A DNA stretch of 64,000 bases from Caenorhabditis remanei (GCF_010183535.1 NC_071328.1:12586001-12650000); one strand, 5' to 3'. Shown: positions 1-10,695, numbered from the stretch's first letter. Translations and numbers: made by a program. Notes: a model not told the origin generated them from the sequence alone.

Positions 1-57
1 CAGTGGTTAGATCAGGACCAGGATGACGAAGACAGTTGCAAGATTGGAGAGATGTGA
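1..57 (+). CDS. 3' end of a C2H2 zinc-finger gene (upstream tandem copy, partial)
   Basis: The first 57 bases are 19 codons ending in TGA and are base-for-base the same as the end of the last exon of the zinc-finger gene at 10931-11360. They are therefore the tail of one more copy of that gene, belonging to a duplication unit left of the window. The visible part is an acidic tail rich in Asp, Glu and Gln, with no finger in it. Confidence 0.75.
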   Translation, partial: QWLDQDQDDEDSCKIGEM

Positions 58-659
58 ATGGCACAATCAAAGAGGAACACGAGCCAGAGGCTGAAGAAGA
101 ATACTCGATCAAACTCTTGTGTGAACAGTTTAATAAAATTAATATTTGTTAAATTTTTTTGTTTTCAATAGCTTTTTATTAGCAGAGAAAATTAGAGAGA
201 GAGAAAGAGAACACTGATGCCTCTTCTCCTTCATCAATAGAATCTATGTGCTCCGTTTGCTCACCTAGTTTCAGAGTTCCACAGTTTCCAGACTTACAAA
301 AATCTTTGATCTTCAGTTTCTCCTCCGATTTCTCCTGGAAAAAAGCGCTTTTCAGTATATTCAGCATTTTCAGACAACTTTTTCCAATAGTTAGGTATAG
401 CACAAATTTTCATTTTTGTGTATTTGCAGCCAAATTTCGATACTTTCAGAGCGTTTTTTGTCAAATTTAGACATTTTCAGCTGGTTTTTGCTCATTTTCA
501 GCAATTTTCTCAATATCGACTCTGCACGAATTTTTCACCATAATGATGATCATATTGTAGAAATCCAAAGTAAAAATTTGAGAAAAATTTTAAGTTTTAG
601 GTGAGAAAATTGTGAAAATTCATAAATTAAGTACAAAAACAAGCGAAATAAGAATGAGA
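58..659. other. Intergenic head of duplication unit 1
   Basis: AT-rich DNA between the zinc-finger gene tail and the mdt-18 stop codon. It contains a GAGA/AGAGA purine run near 190-212 and many ACATTTTCAGC-like pyrimidine tracts, but no supported coding exon. The same sequence recurs at 11361-11962, and its first part recurs at 22508-22755. Confidence 0.6.
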
Positions 660-1855
660 TCATCGTCTAGCAGCCGGTGCAGTTGGAGTTGAGAAAATTT
701 TCTTCCAGTAGTCGACTTTCTCCATATGAACCAGTGGCATCAGTTGATCCGCGAAGTCACGGAGCGTTTTTGCTGCCTGGAAGTGAATTATTCAGCACAA
801 AAATGAAAGTTTTATCAAGAAATCTGGGAAATTTGGCCGTGACACCTATTTGTCGCAGAGTTTAAAAAGAAATTATAATATCAGCAAAAAAAACAGTTGA
901 GAGACGAGAAACAACCCGAAAATTGTAAAAATTAGTCATTTTAATTCTTTTTGGATTGATTTGTGACTCAAAACAAGAGTTTTCACTACTGGCAAGACCG
1001 AGATTTGAGAAATACATTTTCCAACTTTTGTTTTAGAATATAGTTAAAAAATACAACTTACCGTCATATACTCTGCAGACTCTGGCAACGATATACTAAT
1101 CTCGACGAGAGCCGAATCAGACATCGACTTTATCGATGTGGAATCATAAGTTCCCGCTTTGAGTGTCTTTGTGAGTGTTGCATGGAGAATTTTGATATTT
1201 CCCTTCGTCCACAGTTTTCCCTGTGTTATATACTCGTAATCCATTCGGAGTCCCAACGATTTCGCATAAGTCATCATATCATTGGAATGAACGAGAGAAC
1301 TGATCTCTTTTCGAACGATTGTTGGACACTTTTGATCTGGTTCCGGTACTGAAAAGGAAGAAATTTCTCATTAAGTAAAAAATAGAAGAAAGAGATAGCA
1401 AACCTCCAATATATTTCAACTGCCAGTAGTTTTGAACTTGATTATCGCTTCGGAACCTTCTGCGTAATCTAAAATCGAAAAATATAGTTTTAATTACAAA
1501 AAAACGATTCACTTGATATCAGTTTTCAAATCATAAGTACTAGCGGTTCGAAGACTGAATGACATCTCGTGCTCGAAGAACTCCTCGCATCCTGGATCAC
1601 ACAGACCGGCAAGACGACGTTCCAGATCCTAAAAAATCCATTTTTAATTTTTTCAAGGAGTTCTCAGAACTCACCGGCACATTTTTAATATAAATTGACC
1701 CGTAGAGAACACATTCTTGAGTTTGATATGGAGTAGAATTCACGGAGAGCTGAAAATATGAAATTATATTATAGTATTAAGTTTTTCGCAGATTTTTGAA
1801 ATTCTAGTACCTTTTGCTGACTTATTTCTTCGTCAACATCCACCACATTATCCAT
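660..1855 (-). CDS. mdt-18: Mediator complex subunit 18 (copy 1)
   Basis: Six exons (1811-1855, 1675-1749, 1513-1628, 1404-1468, 1062-1348, 660-776) join in phase to 234 residues. The protein aligns along its whole length with metazoan MED18 (about 208 residues): a DLERRLAGLCD helix, an EFFEHEMSFSLR strand, NYWQLKYIGG, GLRMDYEYITQGKLW and a final FADQLMPLVHMEKVDYW segment all have direct counterparts. MED18 belongs to the Mediator head module and links regulators to RNA polymerase II. The start is the first ATG after a TTTTCAG acceptor at about 1873. It lies 243 bases downstream of the unknown gene at 2098-3903 on the same strand, with an AATAAA at 2069-2074 in the gap, which looks like an operon. 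An apparently identical second copy lies at 11963-13158. In C. elegans mdt-18 is, as I recall, also near acdh-1. Confidence 0.93.
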
Positions 1856-2097
1856 TTTTCAGCGAAACTCTTCTGAAAACGAATCGGAATGTGCAGAGAG
1901 AATTTGAAATAATTTGCGCGTAGAGAAACGCGCATTGTACGCAGAGCGCAGTGTTTGCAGTGTTTGCAGAAAATGTTGACCGTAGTCATGTCGATTTACG
2001 GGGAACGATTTATTTTTTCGAATAGGAGAATTAAGAATAAAACACTGAAAATGATCCGAGTAAACAAGTTTATTGATTACGAATACTGATAAATCAA
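1856..2097 (-). promoter_or_regulatory. Intercistronic spacer with poly(A) signal and trans-splice acceptor
   Basis: Reading on the minus strand, the upstream gene ends at 2098, an AATAAA follows at 2074-2069, and a strong pyrimidine-rich CAG acceptor lies at about 1873, just before the mdt-18 start. There is no room for a normal promoter-sized region, so the spacing fits a trans-spliced operon. That is inference from spacing and signals only. The same spacer is at 13159-13400. Confidence 0.5.
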
Positions 2098-3903
2098 TCA
2101 ATTCTTCTCATTCGATCCTCCTTTAGCAGTTTTCTCCATTGACATGCTCATCTTTCTATGAAGTTTTCGAATGGAAGCAATCGCATTGTGACGCTGAAAT
2201 GAAAATTCCTCAGAATCAGATGAATAACCCCAAATGCTTACATCATATTTGATATTCATATTCTTTTTCAAGTCAAACGTGATATTCGACACAATACACG
2301 TGTTCAACTGAAAGTTCTCCACTTTCACTGGAGCCACCGGCCCCTCTTCTACAGTAGTCACGTCTATAGTGCGTGCCGGACGGTTGTTATCATCACCCTG
2401 TCTTCTCTTCTCGTATCGTTGGATAGCATCTGAAAAAAGAAATTCTTGTCAATAGAGCGCAGTTGCATCATAAATGTTATACCTTCACTCAATTCCACCA
2501 AATTCTTCACCGTATTGTATGAAACCGCTTCCTGACTCTGGTATTCATTGATCTCTGTCAGTGTATCTGCTGGAGCGAGCGAGTCGAATTGATGGCTGAA
2601 ATCGAAATATTTAGAGATGGGCGAAAGATAAAGCTCCTCACTCCTCCGGTAACTGTGTTCCACTGCTCATTTTACACTGGATGTAGCTCTCGATGAGATC
2701 ATACCAACTCTTCTCATCAAGTTCCAAATTGTCTTCCGCCAACGCTTCCACCAATTCTTTATTCGTTATCGCCACACCATTCGCATCTCTCATAACTTCA
2801 GTTGTGGGTTGCGAGTCGACAACCCATATTGGGTCACCATTCGGTTTGAAGAAGTTTGTGATTTCGGTGCTTGACGTCTTCGGTCCGCCCTTCTTCAGTT
2901 TACTTCTGATACTTCGCACCGAGTAGTTGAGTTGACTCGATTCGGGCATTCTCTCGAGATGCTGAAAAGAAGCAGAGGTTCGGTGGAGCGCACTTGCATA
3001 CCTACCGCATCTTCGGTCCGCCGACGTGCTCTATGGGACTCCTTCAGAAATTTGAAAAAGTTGTTGGCCATCTCCGGATTGAACTTCTTCGCAGTCTTCT
3101 CCTCATTGTCTGACGGCTCTTTTGATCCATCCGATTTGGTTTCGTCTGCAATTAAAATCTAGAATAAACAGCAAAAAGTTGTCTACTACAACAATGTAGA
3201 GAATTTTATACAGATTATTTTTGTAGTTGACAACTTTTTGATAGCAATAAAGAGTGAGGAGATATACCTGTTTGATGAAAGAGCGCCGTTTTCGCTAGGA
3301 GGGAGGGGCGAGATGCAGACAAAGAGACACTCTAACTGTCTGCGTCTCTCGGAGTTTCTCAACAGAGCGCGTATGCAAAACTTACTTGACGATCTTTTCT
3401 TTTTCGAATCCGATGATGTGTGCGATTTTTTCTTTCTTGGGTCGTTAGCCGAGCCACCTGGACCATCGTTTTCACTGGATGTCTGAAAGTGCGCTCTATT
3501 GAAGTTTCTCAGTAGAGCGCACTTACCTTTAGATCAATGGATATCGATTGAAGATCTTTTTTCTTTTTTCGAATCGTCGTTTTTGGCGGGTCCTTCTCGA
3601 CTTTCTCCTGTAAATTCATAAGACTGTCAAGTGCGCTCTACTGAAAATCTCATGTCAATAGAGCGCATTCTCACATTTTTCTTTTTCCTCGTCGTATGCT
3701 TCCCCTCTTTCGACAAATTTGGAGAACTTTGTGTCGGATCTTTGTGAAGATTTTGAAGTAACGGATTAGTTATGACTGGAACCGAAGCGATCACCACTGC
3801 TGGAGGCGCTGGTTGAGAAGGTGTACTCGCAGGAGATGGGGATTTCGATGTAGTTAGGACAGGATTTGAGACTGCTTTCGGTTTTTGAGTTCCTCTGCGA
3901 CAT
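2098..3903 (-). CDS. Lysine/serine-rich protein of unknown function (copy 1, 5' end unresolved)
   Basis: Eight exons join in phase: 3675-3903, 3527-3607, 3386-3482, 3006-3145, 2642-2961, 2483-2595, 2242-2429 and 2098-2193. The first part is Pro/Ser/Thr-rich with basic clusters (TTRKKKN, IRKKKKD, DPRKKKSH, SKKKRSSS), which suggests a nuclear protein. The middle has FNPEMANNFFKFLKES and a GDPIWVVDSQPTTEV stretch followed by acidic helices. The end is KLHRKMSMSMEKTAKGG. I recognise no domain family. The most upstream exon starts in phase 2 after a good CTTCCAG acceptor, so at least one more 5' exon should exist. None is convincing between 3904 and 6300, so the gene may have lost its 5' end. It lies immediately upstream of mdt-18 and probably shares its transcript. 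Exon 3006-3145 also exists as an inverted copy at about 4013-4403. Confidence 0.7.
3001..3383 (-). repeat. Left arm of an inverted duplication (contains a real exon)
   Basis: This stretch, with exon 3006-3145 and its upstream intron, recurs in inverted orientation at about 4013-4403. Shared landmarks in order are the exon, the TTGCAG acceptor, the AGTTGTCTACTACA/TGTAGTTGACAACT pair, the AGCGCC segment and the CTGTCTGCGTCTCTC segment. About 630 bases separate the arms. Confidence 0.8.
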
Positions 3904-4012
3904 CTGGAAGAATAGTTCAGGATGAATAGGGAACTAGGAGGTTTGGTAGACAGGCGGCTCCGTGACGTGAATTTGAAAATGAGAAGAACGTCAAGTAGCA
4001 TATTTAAATTTT

Positions 4013-4403
4013 TGGGTTTTGCATCCTCGCTCTGTTGAGAAACTCGACGAGAAACGCAGACAGTTTGAGAGTTTCGCTGTCTGCGTCTCTCCCCCTTCGC
4101 CCCTAGCAAAAATAGCGCCCTTTCTCCAAACAGGTTTATCTCCTCACGCTTTTCAGCTATCAAAAAGTTGTCAACTACAAAAATGATCTACATAAAATTC
4201 TCTACATTTTTGCAGTAGACAACTTTTTTCTATTCTTTCTAGATTTTGATTGCAGACGAAACCAAATCGGATGGATCGAAAGAGCCGTCAGACAATGAGG
4301 AGAAGAAGACTGCAAAGAAGTTCAACCCGGAGATGGCTAACAACTTTTTCAAATTTTTGAAGGAGTCCCATAGAGCACGTCAGCGGACAAAAGATGCGGT
4401 GGA
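4013..4403 (+). repeat. Inverted copy of an exon plus flanking intron (right arm)
   Basis: On the plus strand, 4255-4400 encodes almost the same peptide as exon 3006-3145 on the minus strand, including ETKSDGSKEPSDNEE and NPEMANNFFKFLKES, with a few substitutions (an extra Lys after NEE, and ARQRTKDAV for ARRRTEDAV). The TTGCAG acceptor is kept, but the donor after the exon reads GCGGTGGAT instead of GCGGTAGGT and is probably lost. The copy lies upstream of the host gene and antisense to it. No longer gene on this strand is apparent. Confidence 0.8.
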
Positions 4404-6236
4404 TAGCTCCTTTTTCCCATTTTACAACTTTTTAGTCCCCCACCAAAGAACTCACTGTGATTTGCCTTGCTTTCGTCTACCTTTCTCTTCTTTTCTACGA
4501 ACTGGTATATTGAGAGAACCCGGTATCATTTCTGACAGCTTTTAGAAAAAATAATGAACGAATGGGAGATAAGATAGGGGGGGGGGGGGGGGGGGGGGGC
4601 AGAAGGAAGAGTTCAGACGTGTTTGAAGGTGGAACACGTGGAAATGGGAATTTGAAAAATTGAGGTTTTCTGGAATTGCGGACCTTTTGGAACACAGATT
4701 TTCCCGTTTAGTACCTTTGCAATCGCCTGTAAATGAGTTTTGTCAAGAAGATGAATTTTCGCCACACAATACACAAATACCGTAAATACTGTATTATAAC
4801 GGCATGCCGTTATATTTTTCAACTGCCTCCCAGAGACATTTTGTGGTTTCAGAAACTCATTAAAATTGAAAAGAAAAATTTTTTGGACGTTCTATTCGCT
4901 GATCAAGAAGTCATTGCTGGTTCTAATAAAAACCAAAAAAAAAAAACAAACACCGGGATAATCATATTCTTGAATTCAAAATTTTGATGGGGTGCCGTTA
5001 CCCTCAAAATCACCACAACTAGGGAGGGTCCGCACAAAAAAGTTGACAACTACAAAAATGAAGATCTACCTTTGTTCTGTATGGTTTATGCATGATTTAC
5101 TTTGTGGGACAATCAGTGATACCGTAATACCTTCTCAAATTTGGTCATTTTCAACTGAAAATGCCAAATTGTATATCTTACTGTACGGTACTGTATGAAA
5201 CTATCAAAAAGTTATAAACTAAAACATGTAGTTGTAGGTTTGATCTACCTAAACTTATAAGTTTTATTGTTTTCTACACTATCTCACTCTCTCAAAATAT
5301 CCACTGCTCTCCAATGGACACCCTACTCTTATTTATTCCAGATTATCCAGTAAAACAGTAAAAATCAAAATTAGTGAGTACACCTTTGAACTTCATACCT
5401 TGTATTCAAAGAGAAAGAAGAAGTAAAATCAAATAAATAGTGATCAAAGTTCACAATCAGATCTGCGACACCCCCCGACACCACGTTGTGTTGTGAATGA
5501 ACATGTATATTTTGTTTGCTGATAAGACGGGTGCAAAGATGAAAATGAATATGGGAAGAATATGGGAAACAATGGGGGAAAATTCGTTTCGAAAATAAAC
5601 TGATTCAGAATGAAGTCCCACGGTATACAAGGTTTCAAAATGTTTCACACAGTTCTAGAAGGTCCGGGACGTTTTGAAACCAGACGGTTGGAAATCGAGA
5701 CACTTGGGAACCGAGACGTTTCAAAACCATTACACTTCGACACGAAACGGGAAAAAAATAACAAAAAACGAGACATTTTCTTTACAATTTCATGCGAAAA
5801 GCCTCATTTCTCAGTAAATGTTTTCGCGTTTTGGGTTCAAAATACGATTTTCGAGTCTAAATTGAGCAAAAACAGCATTTTAGGCTCATTTTTGAGTTTT
5901 GGGATGGTTTTTTCCAGATCTTCGTGAAAAATCTTGGTGTTTCTAGCTTAAGACTGCAAGTTGGACTGTAAATGGGATTAATATCACGGTTTTGTTGGCA
6001 ACTTTGGACTGTTATCTTCACAAAAAAGGACTTGTAATGTGAAAAATCTGAAATTCTAGGCGTTTTGCTCGAAAATCGGTTAAATTCGATTTTTTTAAAA
6101 CCAAATTTGAGCAAAACTAAATTCATTTTTCATTTTTTTACTGGCTCTGGTTTCGAAACATCCAAGAACTTTTAGCTTCAATTTCCAAAAAAAAAATTGT
6201 CTTCTTATTTTTGCTTGATGCGTCTGTGACCATCTT
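4404..6236. other. Intergenic stretch of unit 1
   Basis: No coding exon is supported here. It holds a poly-G tract (4577-4599), a short palindrome around 4799-4811 (TAACGGCATGCCGTTA), half copies of the AGTTGTCAACTACAAAAATG dispersed repeat near 5035-5240, and a low-complexity A/T-rich tail before the acdh-1 promoter. Open frames here have no recognisable protein features and no fitting splice context. Confidence 0.5.
4577..4599 (+). repeat. Poly-G tract (about 23 G)
   Basis: An uninterrupted run of about 23 guanines, ended by C. The same position in the second unit (15880-15892) has only about 13 G. Long G runs can form G-quadruplexes and are prone to length change. Confidence 0.9.
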
Positions 6237-6359
6237 GTGAACTGTGATGTGCCTCCTCTCCCTTCCAAGTGGGCGGAGCTTATTTGCTACAGTAACCCCT
6301 CCCCTCCGCCCCATCAGTACATAAGGTCCCCCACTTTCCCTTTCCCTACCATTTTCATC

Positions 6360-9090
6360 ATGTCTTCATTATCTTCTTCTTCATCAAAAATCTTCAAACA
6401 CGCTCTATCGCTGACCGCCAGACGTCATTCCTACAGTACTGCACTCGCCACCTCCCACCGACCAAATGATGATGTTACAGTACCCCCAGTGCCACCTGTA
6501 AACTTGTTATCGGAAAATGAGAACTTCTTTGTGGAGTCTGGTAAGTAGTGATCCTTTAATTGAATTTATATAAAAAATAATTTTCAGTTCGAAAATTCTC
6601 CCAAAATATTGTAAAACCGCTGGTCAGGGAGATGGATAAAAACTCGAAGATGAATCCGATTGTGACGAAAGGAGCATTTGAGAATGGGGTAGGTGTTTGT
6701 TGCTATTTTTGGGAAAAACCGGAATGTTATGAACCAGAAATTTAGAGTAATACTGTTTTTACAAAGTTATTAAAATAGTGTGTAGGTTGAATTAAGAATA
6801 GTCAAACGATTTTCTTTTAAATTATTTTTTCTTTTATGGTAAACATTCCGGTAGATCGAATTTAAATCTTCATTTTTGTAGTTCACCACTTTTTGATAGC
6901 TCCACCCACTTTTGAGATATGCGCATTCAAAATATAACTGTTTATCTTTCAAGGCGGATATCTTAAAAGTAGGCGGAGCTATAATAAAGTGTTCAAGTAA
7001 ATTAATTAAAGTAATGAAATGTGTAAAATTTTATGGTGATTCATTTTATAGTTAACAACTTTTTGATAGCTTTACTAGTTTCTTAGATACATGCTTTCGA
7101 AGACCCAATTACAAGTAGAATGTAGAATTGGTCAGTGGAATTTGTCACTGTAACTTGATGGTCAGTGTAGAAAAGGTGGTCAGTGTAAAATCGATCAACT
7201 CTGAGAGCCCGTAATTGACAATTTTTCATAACTCTTTCGATTGTAGAGATAGATATTTTTGAAGTAGAAACAATGGGTTTGCTAACTATCAAAGTTAAGC
7301 GTTAGAAGTGATCTTTTTCAATTTTTATGTTTCTTGAAAATAAAGCAACTGTGTATTGACGGGATCTTAAAGTTTACTATGTTTTATAGGAAATGACGAA
7401 GTTCAAAAATGTTATGATAAACATATGTGTCAGATCACCTAAAAGTCCCTATTTTATAGCTAATGGGTGTCCATGTCCCTGAAGAATACGGTGGCTCCGG
7501 CTCCACCTTCTTCGACGCAATGATTGTAATCGAAGAGCTAGCAAAGACCGATCCATCTGTCTCAGCAATGGTCGGAATCCACAACACTCTGCCTGTTTCA
7601 ATGATTGTTGAGCATGGAACTGAAGAGCAGAAACACAGATATCTCCCTGATTTATGCTCAGAATCTCTCGCTTCTTTCTGTATCTCTGAGTCTGGAGCCG
7701 GCTCTGATGCATTCGCTTTGAAGACTGTCGCTAAGAAAGATGGAGATGATTTCTTGATTTCTGGCTCGAAGATGTGGATTACTAACTCAGGAGAAGCACA
7801 AGTTTTCGTAGTGTTTGCAAATGCGGACCCAAGTCAGAAATACAAAGGAATCACTTGTTTCATTGTGGAGAGAGGTGCAGAGGGTCTTACGGTGGATAGA
7901 GAGGTACAGTAACCTACAGTAACCCAAAAATTATATGATTACAGGAAGACAAACTGGGAATCCGCGCATCTTCCACGTGTCAGGTACACTTTGATAATGT
8001 CAGAGTTCACAAGTCGGCGATTTTGGGAGAATATGGGAAAGGTAATTTTTTGCAGACTTGCAAAATTTCGGCCCGGAGTCAAACAATGTGCCAAATCCTA
8101 TGTAGCTTTGAGTTTTTATCAACACTTAAAAACATTTTTGAATAGTTTTCAACGTCAGAAATGAAATTTCCCGGTTATTTTGATGTAAAAATCACATTTT
8201 GGCGTTAAAAATAAAATAATTCAACTTTCGCAAACTTTCAACTTTAAAGGCGCATATCTCAAAAGTGGGCAGGGCTATTAAAAAGTTGTCAACTATAAAA
8301 ATATAGCCCTGTTTTTGATCTGAAATTTTGAAAAGCTTGTTTTTTGTTTGCTAAGCCAACTTTTTAGATATGCGCCTTTAAAGATAGCTATTTCAACAAG
8401 ATCATCATAGATAAGCATTCTAGCGCCGCAGGCATACCAGTACACTTTTTTCGAAAGGAACTTTCCAAAACTATCAAAAAAATGTTTTTGGGCCGTTGCA
8501 AGGAAATTCGATCGACAATTTGATGAAAACATTCCAGCCTACAAATACGCGATCGAGTGTCTCAACGCTGGAAGAATAGGAATTGGTGCTCAGATGCTCG
8601 GATTGGCTCAAGGATGTTTCGACCAGACAATTCCATATCTTCAGCAGAGAGAACAGTTCGGAAAGAGACTTATCGATTTTCAGGTAAATATTTGTGCATC
8701 ATAGTCATCCCCCAATAGGATTCAGGGTCTCCAACACCAAATCGCTCAAGTCCGTACTGAAATCGAGGCCGCCCGTCTTCTAGTGTACAACGCTGCTCGT
8801 ATGAAGGAGTACGGTATCCCGTATGTTCGTGAGGCAGCCATGGCAAAACTGTTTGCGTCTCAAGTAATCTATCTGAATCGCTTCTCTCCTAACTATCCCA
8901 TTTCCAGGTGGCCACCTCAACATCTGCTCAATGTGTGAAGTGGTTGGGAGGAGTGGGTTTCACGAAGGAGTTCCCGGCGGAGAAGTTCTATAGGGATGCA
9001 ATGATTGGAGAGATTTACGAGGGAACTTCGAATATTCAATTGAATACGATTGCTAAGCTTATTGATAATGAGTATAAGTTGAGGAGTTGA
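6360..9090 (+). CDS. acdh-1: Short/branched-chain acyl-CoA dehydrogenase, mitochondrial (copy 1)
   Basis: Seven exons (6360-6540, 6588-6688, 7460-7903, 7945-8041, 8538-8683, 8726-8863, 8908-9090) give 429 residues, the length of animal ACADSB. A Ser/Arg-rich amphipathic N-terminus is a likely mitochondrial presequence. Family signatures follow: [39 protein letters not shown], the FAD-binding core, [19 protein letters not shown] and [15 protein letters not shown], whose Glu is the expected catalytic base. It oxidises acyl-CoA to the enoyl-CoA in the matrix; C. elegans acdh-1 acts in the propionate shunt and isoleucine breakdown. Exon 5 begins with GCC (Ala) where copy 2 has GGC (Gly) in a normally conserved GYKYA motif. 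The promoter region has GGGCGGAGC and C-rich boxes at 6270-6345. The symbol rests on family plus recalled synteny; a paralogue such as acdh-2 is the alternative. Confidence 0.9.
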
Positions 9091-9645
9091 GAAGTGTTCC
9101 GTATTCTTGGATTTTTGTACATTTGACTTTACTAATTTTTTTTTAATTTTGTGGTTTTTTGAAAACCGACAATATAAAATTATTGACCTGAAGAGATTGT
9201 GTAGATACAGTTACAGTAACTCAAAGCAACAGTAATCCAGATGAGAGATACAGAAATCCAAACACCTGTAGGTATATCATCAGAAGTTTAAAACATTTTT
9301 GGGGCATTCCCATGTGAGTTAACTTTTTATCCAAAAAATCAACTAGCTGAGAAATTAAGAAACTGAATCACATACTTTTCAAAAATCCGCCAGATTTGAA
9401 CAATTCCGAGTTTTCCATTTTTTGCCAAAAACAAAGAGAAAACTGTCGAGGAAAATTGTTTTTCCAAATACCGTCCGTCTTAAATCGAAAAATTACTCGA
9501 AAATCGGCAGTTTTAGTTTTAGCGCTGCTTAGCAGAATGTCTTCCTTTTCGAAACGTTTTCATAATTTTCTTTTCGCTTTTATTGCGTCGTTTTGAGAAA
9601 AAACGGGTTTAAGAGAGGAAAATCGAAAAAATACGACGTTTTTAG
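9091..9645. other. 3' flank of acdh-1 copy 1
   Basis: Non-coding DNA after the acdh-1 stop, including ACAGTTACAGTAACT-type motifs near 9207. It is shared with the second unit up to the TTTTAGCGCTGCT at about 9531, where a deletion of about 400 bases begins in the other copies. Confidence 0.5.
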
Positions 9646-10300
9646 GTCCCAGTGTACAAAATGGGTCGAATGTTCATCTACGACATAGTCATTTAGATGT
9701 GGAAGAATTCGAGCATTATGCACTTGATCACGTGGATATGGCATTCGAGAAGGTTGAACAAGTGAAATATAATCAAACAGTTGTTCTCAAAGAAGATTCT
9801 GGAGTTCACTTCACGGCGATGCCCGCTGGACACATGATTGGGGGATTTATCTGGAGAATTTGTCGAGTTGCGGGAGAGGATATTATCTATTGTGTTAATT
9901 TCAATAACAAGAAAGATAGAACCATTGCTTTTGGCAAAATTTGAGTTTTTTCTCTAAATTTAACCACAAAAACAGCTGGTGACAAAGGGAACAGAAAGGA
10001 GATTGTATGATTGTGATTGATACGGCTGGAAGATTTCTGGAATTGGCACATTTGTTGGATCAGTTGTGGGAAAAGTGGGTGAATCGGAATACTCTGATCG
10101 ATATTTCTGGATAGCTAAAGGGATTCTGAATCCGTTGGGATCTTTTCTCTTCTAATCCATATTTTTAACAGATTTAGAACCCTCTTCAGCTTCAAAGAGT
10201 CATCCGTTTTCATGGAAAACTCGAGTTTTCTCATATAAAAATGTGTTTTTTCAGTGCCGACGCTGGACTCTCCGCATACAATCTCGTCATGATGTCTCAG
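9646..10300 (+). pseudogene. CPSF-2-like (cleavage and polyadenylation factor 100 kDa subunit) gene fragment
   Basis: The piece starts after a TTTTTAG acceptor. It encodes VPVYKMGRMFIYD, a frameshift, then EEFEHYALDHVDMAFEKV, AMPAGHMIGGFIW and YCVNFNNKKDR. A second piece encodes MIVIDTAGRFLELAHLLDQLW, and a third exon-like piece (10256-10300) encodes DAGLSAYNLVMMSQ. All three match consecutive parts of the metallo-beta-lactamase/beta-CASP region of CPSF2 in order. Frame breaks, a stop in FIYDIVI-stop and the missing N- and C-termini show that it is a dead fragment. In the other two copies the first piece is deleted. Confidence 0.8.
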
Positions 10301-10310
10301 GTATTTAGGC

Positions 10311-10695
10311 GTAAAAATAATACACATGGGGCGGGGCTAATTAGGCTCCGCCTCCTTGAGAAAGGGGGCGGGCTAAGTATATCTCTTATTATTTTATCAA
10401 TTCACGTTTACAAAAGGTATTTAGGTAGAAAAATAATACACAGGGGGCGGGGCTAATTAGGCTCCGCCTCCTTGACAAAGAGGGTGGGGCTTATTAAGCT
10501 CCGCCTCCTTGGAAAAGAGGGCGGGGCTAATTAGGCTCCGCCTCCTTGACAAAGAGGGCGGGGCTAATTAGGCTCCGCCTCCTTGAAAAAGAGGGCGGGG
10601 CTAATTAGGAATCCACGTTTACAAAAGGTATTTCGGCATAAAAATAATACACAGGTTGCGGGGCTAATTAGGCTCCGCCTCCTTGAAAAAGTTCT
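10311..10695 (+). repeat. 37-bp GC-rich minisatellite (unit 1)
   Basis: Tandem copies of a 37-base unit built from CTCCGCCTCCTTGAAAAAG followed by AGGGCGGGGCTAATTAGG. They come in three blocks, each introduced by a TATTT(A/C)GG...AAAATAATACACA lead sequence, so there is a higher-order pattern. Each unit contains the near-palindrome GGCGGGGCTAATTAGGCTCC. Confidence 0.9.

Noticed and set aside
179..403. Open frame of 74 codons on the minus strand, repeated at 11482-11706
   Set aside because: Low-complexity Lys/Glu/Phe translation of AT-rich DNA, overlapping an equally long frame on the other strand, with no family match. Repetition is explained by the tandem duplication.
5610..5927. 105-codon plus-strand frame (also at 16902-17219)
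   Set aside because: No protein-like pattern, overlapped by other frames, and it sits in non-coding DNA between two genes. Its presence in both units only reflects the duplication.
10115..10327. Minus-strand frame over the CPSF-2 fragment, present in three copies
   Set aside because: It is the antisense shadow of the pseudogene and minisatellite; the sense strand carries the recognisable CPSF-2 motifs.
10311..10695. CRISPR-like array of 37-base repeats
   Set aside because: The units are contiguous, with no unique spacers, so this is a minisatellite; the genome is a nematode's.
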